Both the position numbers and the translations under genes were made by a program. This document shows, in pieces, positions 63,789-64,000 of a stretch of 64,000 nt of DNA. The stretch's first letter is position 1. Every line of letters begins with the position of its first letter. Under the pieces are notes generated by a model. The model searched no databases. It was not told the origin of the DNA and saw only the letters and a program-made list of their open reading frames with translations. Location: assembly GCA_005281725.1 (NCBI GenBank), contig SSBO01000008.1, forward strand, positions 3,888,671-3,952,670, read 5' to 3'. The DNA is from Wuchereria bancrofti (Eukaryota; Nematoda; Chromadorea; Rhabditida; Onchocercidae).

Positions 63789-64000
63789 GTAAGTTATCAG
63801 TAATTCTATCATTTTAACTTTATCAATAATTTTTGTGCTAAGAGAAGAAAAAAAGGAAATTCACGCCATATTTACGTAAAAATGAAACAATGCAATTCTT
63901 TTAACTTTAATATTTCACACCTATCATAATTTTTACTTTTATAAGATAAAGTAATGATTTTCTACCTATTACGACTAATTATTAATTTAATGCATCCAAA
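63789..64000. other. Start of the next intron of the RING gene
   Basis: It begins GTAAGTTATCAG after codon GAA and is A/T-rich to the window edge. No further exon is evident in these 212 bases. Confidence 0.6.

Noticed and set aside
1..64000. Bacterial features (operons, CRISPR arrays, insertion sequences, Wolbachia-like inserts)
   Set aside because: The genes are spliced with eukaryotic signals, and no regularly spaced repeat array, bacterial ribosome sites or bacterial proteins were seen.

Overview
The window is eukaryotic and very A+T-rich (by eye about three quarters or more). Its genes are split into many small exons by introns of about 60 bases to 5.9 kb. Gene content points to a nematode: an anosmin-1/KAL-1 homologue, a DUF229 protein (a family expanded in nematodes), a nematode-style four-span membrane protein, and several start codons a few bases to tens of bases after a TTTCAG/TTTTAG acceptor with no exon in front of it, as expected for spliced-leader trans-splicing. 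The large introns and gaps look unlike Caenorhabditis and suggest a parasitic, possibly spirurid (clade III), nematode. That placement is inference.

Layout from left to right. 1-7221 has no gene that can be supported. 7222-17991 (+) is kal-1, with eleven exons found and the signal-peptide exon not found. It carries a cysteine-rich box, a WAP domain, four FN3-like domains and a hydrophobic tail. One intron holds a 66-bp minisatellite. 17992-27356 is a gap with low-complexity tracts. 27357-29810 (+) is a 238-residue four-span membrane protein in five exons. 33863-38679 (+) is the gp78/AMFR (hrdl-1) ER ubiquitin ligase, twelve exons and 598 residues, reconstructed in one continuous frame with its membrane region, RING-H2 and CUE domain. 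38680-49302 is a 10.6-kb gap containing a near-identical 1.14-kb direct duplication. 49303-55426 (+) is a DUF229 sulfatase-fold type II membrane protein, fourteen exons and 643 residues. 58478-58889 (+) is a 97-residue secreted acidic protein. 60268-61502 (-) is a tentative 101-residue secreted peptide precursor. From 61768 (+) a gene with one RING-H2 and a second RING-like cysteine cluster runs off the right edge.

The genes do not form an evident pathway. KAL-1, the secreted proteins and the DUF229 protein belong to the secretory or extracellular compartment, and gp78 acts in ER quality control, but neighbourhood alone does not link them. The most unusual features are three introns whose reading frames require GC-AG rather than GT-AG splice sites (two in the DUF229 gene, one in hrdl-1), a 28-bp triplication exactly across a 5' splice site of hrdl-1, the fresh 1.14-kb duplication, and two small secreted-protein genes of no recognised family. 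Exon boundaries were placed by hand from reading-frame continuity, splice consensus and remembered family motifs. No alignment was run.
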